DNA from: Cupriavidus sp. P-10
Lineage (GTDB): Bacteria; Pseudomonadota; Gammaproteobacteria; Burkholderiales; Burkholderiaceae
Assembly: GCF_003402535.2 (NCBI RefSeq)
Contig: NZ_AP025171.1
Location: 2,356,001-2,420,000 of the forward strand
DNA length: 64,000 nucleotides
Direction: 5' to 3'
The notes below the pieces were generated by a model. That model was not told the DNA's origin and did no database searches. It was given only the letters and a program-made list of their open reading frames with translations. This document shows positions 60,591-64,000 of this stretch, piece by piece (the stretch's first letter is position 1; every line of letters starts with the position of its first letter). Position numbers and translations under genes: made by a program.

Positions 60591-62777
60591 CTACAAGGCC
60601 GCGCGCAGGCCGACGAAGAAGCGCCGGCCCGGTGCCGGCTCGAAGTAACGCCCGTTGGCCTCGTTGACGATCACCGAGCCGATGTAGCGCCGGTCGGTCA
60701 CGTTGTCGATGCGGCCGAACAGGTAGACGCGGGTCGGGCCGACGCGGAACTCGTAACCGGCGCGCAGGTTGAAGACCGCGTAGCCTGGCGCGGCCTGGGT
60801 GTTGAGGTCGTCGGCATAGACGCGGCTGTCGACGCGCATCTCCGCGCCGAGCGTAAGCGGCGCCAGCGGCCGCCAGGCCAGGTCGGCGCCGACGCTGTGG
60901 CGCGCGGTGCCGGGCAGCCGGTTGCCCGCGGCCACGGTCTGGCCTTGCGCGTTGACGAAGGCCTCGCCGAAATAGGCATCGAGCCAGGTATAGGCCAGCC
61001 CGGCCTCGATGCGGCTGCCGCCGCCCTGCCCCTGCGCGCCCACCTGCCCCAGGAAGCCGCCGCGCCAGCCCAGCTCGAAGCCGCGCCGGCGCACCCCGTT
61101 GACGTTCTGGTAGACGGTGCGGCCGGCGTTGTTCGATTGCGGCACCACTTCGTCGTGGCTGTCGGCGTCGAACAGCGCCGCTTCCAGCCGCTGCCCGTCG
61201 GCCTGCCACTTGATGCCGATCTCGCCCTGGCGGCTGGTCGAGGCGCGCAGGCCGAGGTTGCTGCCGACCCCGCCGGGGCCGTAGGCGACCTCGGTCAGCG
61301 TCGGCGTCTCGAAGCCGCGGCCGAGGTTGGCATAGACGTTCAGGCTATCGAGCGCATGCCACACCAGCCCGAGCACCGGGCTCACGTTGCTGTAGGTGGC
61401 GGTGCCGCTGTCGTCCGGGCTGGCCGCGGTGATGAAATGGTCATCGATGCCCAGCCGCACGCGGCTGGCGCGCACGCCGCCGACCACTTGCCAGGCGGGA
61501 TGGAACGTCCAGTCGACCTGCGCGAAGGCGCCGAGGTCGGTCGCGGTATTGGTCTCGTCGCGCCGCAGCGCGCCCTGGGTGCCGTCCTGGTTAACGTAGC
61601 CGTTGCGCCCGTCGCGCATGCCGTTGGCCTCTACCCCGGCGGTCCACAGCAAAGGCAGGCCGTTGGCGGTGGTGCGCCGGCTCCAGGACAGCGCGCCGCC
61701 GCCAAAGGTGCGATCCAGGTCGACGATGCCGCCGGCTGACGTCGGCGCGGCGCCGCTGAACCCGAGCCGCTGGTACAGGTTGCGGGTCCCGCCGTAGAGA
61801 CGCCCGGAGACGCTGTCGATGTCGGTCAGCTGGTGCTCGATCACCACGCCCGCCTGCGCCTGCTCGACATTCTTGCCAGTATCGAACTGGGTCGCCGCCG
61901 GCACCGCCTGGCGCGGGTTGGCGTCGGCCTGCGCACGCGTCAGCCCGAGCGGGTCCTGCGCCAGCGGCTGGTTGAAGTAGTTGAACTGGCCGCTCACGCG
62001 CGTGCCGCTTGCCGGCTGTGCCACCACGCGCGCATTGAGCTGGTAGCGGCGCGCCGCCGAGTGGTCGCGGTAGCCGTCGGTCTGGTAAGTCCAGGCATCG
62101 AGCGAGCCGCCCAGGCGCTCGTTGCCACCGGCCAGCGCCACGCCAGCCTGCCACTGGCCGTCCGAGCCGAAACCGGTCGACGCGCGCGCAGTGAAGCCGT
62201 CCCTGGGTGGATCGGGCGTGAACACCTGCACCACACCGCCGGAGGCATTTCCGTACATCTGTGCAAACGGGCCGCGCAGCACCTCGACGCGGCCGGCGTT
62301 GGCCAGGTCGGCGGTGGAAGCCTGCCCCTGCCCGTCAGGCATGGTCGCGGGGATGCCGTCGACGTAGAGCCGCACGCCGCGCACGCCAAACGTCGAGCGC
62401 GTGCCGAAGCCGCGCACCGCCAGCTGCAGGTCCTGCGAATAGTTCTGCCGGTCGCGCACGGCCACGCCCGGGACCCCGGCCAGCACTTCCGACAGGTTCA
62501 CCAGCGGCGTGGCGCTGCGCAGCGGATCGACCGGCACGCTGTCCACCGCGGCGGGCGCATCGAAGCGGCGCTGCTCGCTGCGGGTGGCGCTGACCACGAC
62601 GTCGGGGAGGGTTTCGCCAGTGGCGGCGGCTACCGCACTGTCCGGCGCATCGGCGGCGCGTACCCCGGCGCATGTGAGCAGCAAGGCGGCCAACGCCAGC
62701 GCCCTGGGCACCGGCACAGCGGCGCAAGGACGGCGCTGAAGCCTGGCCGACAAAGGTTGCGTGCCGCCTGGTCTCAT
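60591..62777 (-). CDS. TonB-dependent receptor
   Basis: A 728-residue outer membrane receptor. Signal peptide (core PVPRALALAALLLTCAGVRAA, about 23-42), TonB-box region VVVSATRSEQRRF (about 60-72), plug domain with NLSEVLAGVPGVAVRDRQN and VEVLRGPFAQMYGNASGGVV, then a long beta barrel ending in RRFFVGLRAAL. The FVRGFG-type text LQLAVRGFGTRSTFGVRGVRLY and the barrel resemble FecA/PfeA-like ferric chelate receptors. There is no adjacent sigma or anti-sigma gene, and the N-terminus has no extended signalling domain, so it is a plain transporter. Its ligand is unknown. Confidence 0.92.
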   Translation of the reverse strand: MRPGGTQPLSARLQRRPCAAVPVPRALALAALLLTCAGVRAADAPDSAVAAATGETLPDVVVSATRSEQRRFDAPAAVDSVPVDPLRSATPLVNLSEVLAGVPGVAVRDRQNYSQDLQLAVRGFGTRSTFGVRGVRLYVDGIPATMPDGQGQASTADLANAGRVEVLRGPFAQMYGNASGGVVQVFTPDPPRDGFTARASTGFGSDGQWQAGVALAGGNERLGGSLDAWTYQTDGYRDHSAARRYQLNARVVAQPASGTRVSGQFNYFNQPLAQDPLGLTRAQADANPRQAVPAATQFDTGKNVEQAQAGVVIEHQLTDIDSVSGRLYGGTRNLYQRLGFSGAAPTSAGGIVDLDRTFGGGALSWSRRTTANGLPLLWTAGVEANGMRDGRNGYVNQDGTQGALRRDETNTATDLGAFAQVDWTFHPAWQVVGGVRASRVRLGIDDHFITAASPDDSGTATYSNVSPVLGLVWHALDSLNVYANLGRGFETPTLTEVAYGPGGVGSNLGLRASTSRQGEIGIKWQADGQRLEAALFDADSHDEVVPQSNNAGRTVYQNVNGVRRRGFELGWRGGFLGQVGAQGQGGGSRIEAGLAYTWLDAYFGEAFVNAQGQTVAAGNRLPGTARHSVGADLAWRPLAPLTLGAEMRVDSRVYADDLNTQAAPGYAVFNLRAGYEFRVGPTRVYLFGRIDNVTDRRYIGSVIVNEANGRYFEPAPGRRFFVGLRAAL

Positions 62778-63082
62778 GGTTGTCGGGGGGCGCAGGGCAC
62801 GGGTGTAGGTGCCGCAACTTTATCGCGTCCCGGGGTGCATTTCCATGGCAGCCACTGCGGGGAAAACCCGGTGTACCGGTGCCCGGGCGATCGCGCGGCA
62901 GGAGCGCGAACGCTTGTTCATAAATTTTCAACGACTTGTTTCACGAACGGCCCCTCGAGGGTCCGGCGGCCTGCCTAAACTCTCTTCACCGGCCGATGCA
63001 AGCCAACGCACAAAGCAAAACCCGCTACAGCGCAACGCAGCAAACGGTCATTCAGATTTTTAAAATCAAGGGACTAGACACC
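62778..63082. other. Divergent promoter region, 305 bp
   Basis: Between the second TonB receptor and the flavodoxin-like gene. It contains AT-rich stretches around 62915-62940 and 63040-63070. I see no clear Fur box. Small frames here have no ribosome sites. Confidence 0.55.
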
Positions 63083-63703
63083 ATGCATACCCAATCCACC
63101 CGCGTCGCCATCGTCTACCACAGCGGCTACGGCCACACCGCCAGGCAGGCCCAGGCCGTCGCCCGCGGCGCCGGCAGCGTGGCGGGCGCCGAAAGCCTGC
63201 TGATTCCGGTGGAAGACATCGACCAGCATTGGGACACGCTGGAGCAGGTCGATGCCATCATCTTCGGCGCGCCGACCTACATGGGCAGCGCCTCGGCGCA
63301 GTTCAAGGGCTTCATGGACGCCACCTCGCGCAATGTCTTCGCCAAGGGCGGCAAGTGGGCCAACAAGGTCGCGGCCGGTTTCACCAACGCCGCTTCGCGT
63401 TCGGGCGACAAGCTGGCCACGCTGCAGCAGATGGCGATCTTCGCGGCGCAGCACGGCATGCATTGGGTCAACCTGGGCCTGCCGCCGGGACACAACAACT
63501 CCAAGTCGACCGAAGACTCGCTGAACCGCCACGGCTTCTTCCTGGGCGCCGCCGCGCAGTCCAACGCCGATGAAAGCGCCGACGTGGTGCCGCCGCTGGC
63601 AGACCTGCGCACCGCCGAGCACCTTGGTGCGCGCGTGGCCGAAGTGGCGCAGCAACTGGTCGCAGGCCGGCGCGCGCTGGCGGAGCTGAAGCAGGCCGCC
63701 TGA
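63083..63703 (+). CDS. Flavodoxin-fold NAD(P)H:quinone oxidoreductase-like protein (WrbA-type)
   Basis: A 206-residue protein from ATG 63083 with AAGGGA upstream; an open frame from 62936 is rejected. It has the FMN phosphate-binding loop HSGYGHTARQAQAVARGA (about 11-28), the second flavin loop GAPTYMGSASAQFKGFMDATS (about 70-90), and an NAAS/ GHNNSKS region near the C-terminal half. The family uses FMN to reduce quinones by two electrons and limits oxidative stress. It is divergent from the TonB receptor. A terminator follows. Confidence 0.9.
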   Translation: MHTQSTRVAIVYHSGYGHTARQAQAVARGAGSVAGAESLLIPVEDIDQHWDTLEQVDAIIFGAPTYMGSASAQFKGFMDATSRNVFAKGGKWANKVAAGFTNAASRSGDKLATLQQMAIFAAQHGMHWVNLGLPPGHNNSKSTEDSLNRHGFFLGAAAQSNADESADVVPPLADLRTAEHLGARVAEVAQQLVAGRRALAELKQAA

Positions 63704-63734
63704 GCTTTCTCCACGCCCTGCGCGTGAACTGCCT

Positions 63735-63757
63735 GCCGGCCCTTCGGGGCCGGTTTG
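63735..63757 (+). terminator. Rho-independent terminator after the flavodoxin-like gene
   Basis: Seven-bp arms CCGGCCC and GGGCCGG (63736-63742, 63747-63753) with a TTCG tetraloop, then TTTGC. The T tract is short. Confidence 0.7.
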
Positions 63758-63915
63758 CATTTCTGGAAGCCGTGCGCTGCGCCAGCCGGAATGCCCCGAC
63801 CACCAACATGGCTTTGCGCCCGCGCAAGCGCCGTCCCCCGCCGGCCAGGTGCCGGTCATGCCGGTTGACAGCCATCAACCCGGGCGCAGAACACCCGACT
63901 TCGGCAACTCATGAC

Positions 63916-63954
63916 CACTATATGTAGTGCTAATCTGCGCAGCACACACTACAT
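63916..63954. promoter_or_regulatory. Operator-like palindromes before the last gene
   Basis: CACTA-TATG-TAGTG (63916-63929) is a compact palindrome, and its right half ATGTAGTG (63922-63929) is repeated in inverse as CACTACAT (63947-63954). The sites lie 12-50 bp before the ATG at 63967, where a repressor would block transcription. Confidence 0.6.
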
Positions 63955-63966
63955 AAAGGGGTAAGC

Positions 63967-64000
63967 ATGCGCGACGCAGTGCAAACCGGCACGCCGACGG
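63967..64000 (+). CDS. Start of an unidentified gene (3' end outside window)
   Basis: ATG at 63967 preceded by AAAGGGG; the first residues are MRDAVQTGTPT and the window ends. Palindromic sites directly upstream suggest an autoregulated gene, perhaps a transcription factor. The family cannot be told from 11 residues. Confidence 0.55.
   Translation, partial: MRDAVQTGTPT

Overview
The window is about 64 kb of GC-rich DNA from a free-living betaproteobacterium. Codon use, a complete Wsp operon, TctAB transporter genes, a coxMNOP-type oxidase and many LysR, TetR and MarR regulators point to the Burkholderiaceae. Cupriavidus is my best guess; this is an inference from gene content, not a database result. 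The DNA reads as ordinary chromosome: I see no prophage, CRISPR array, rRNA or tRNA. The only mobile-element trace is an orphan IS3-type orfA.

Layout. 1-6.8 kb: the end of a branched-chain amino acid type binding protein with a strong terminator, a DUF1801 protein, a J-domain protein, a FecR/DUF6600 protein with a very long glutamine-rich tail, and a GGDEF-EAL protein. 7.1-15.8 kb: a full wspABCDEFR operon, the surface-sensing pathway that makes cyclic di-GMP, divergent from the GGDEF-EAL gene. Its methylesterase gene wspF contains an 8-T homopolymer, a plausible slippage site. 16-24.8 kb: a DUF4397 lipoprotein, a VOC protein, a PadR-like regulator, tctBA without tctC, a MATE pump, an MHYT protein and a succinate-semialdehyde-type dehydrogenase. 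24.9-31.5 kb: a caa3-type oxidase operon (coxMNOP plus subunit IV), small membrane proteins and rubredoxin.

31.6-43.7 kb: a giant DUF748/AsmA-like envelope protein, an MHS-family symporter, a PHB-depolymerase-like esterase divergent from an FNR-type iron-sulfur regulator, the IS3 orfA remnant, a 950-bp AT-richer gap, a LysR regulator, an RcsB-like response regulator without its phosphorelay partners, and a MarR regulator. 43.8-51.5 kb: a DHA2 efflux pump and a TetR regulator, then an aldehyde dehydrogenase, a GMC alcohol dehydrogenase and an alkylsulfatase. Together these three enzymes would turn an alkyl sulfate such as SDS into a fatty acid.

51.5-64 kb: a trehalase whose start overlaps the stop of a 34-residue short-chain dehydrogenase remnant; a two-component system facing a TonB-dependent receptor across a region with tandem repeats, a palindrome and a Fur-like box; a siderophore/heme-type binding protein; a second MFS exporter; a second TonB receptor; a flavodoxin-like protein; and the first codons of one more gene behind a palindromic operator-like site. 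The last block looks like an iron or metal-chelate uptake island.
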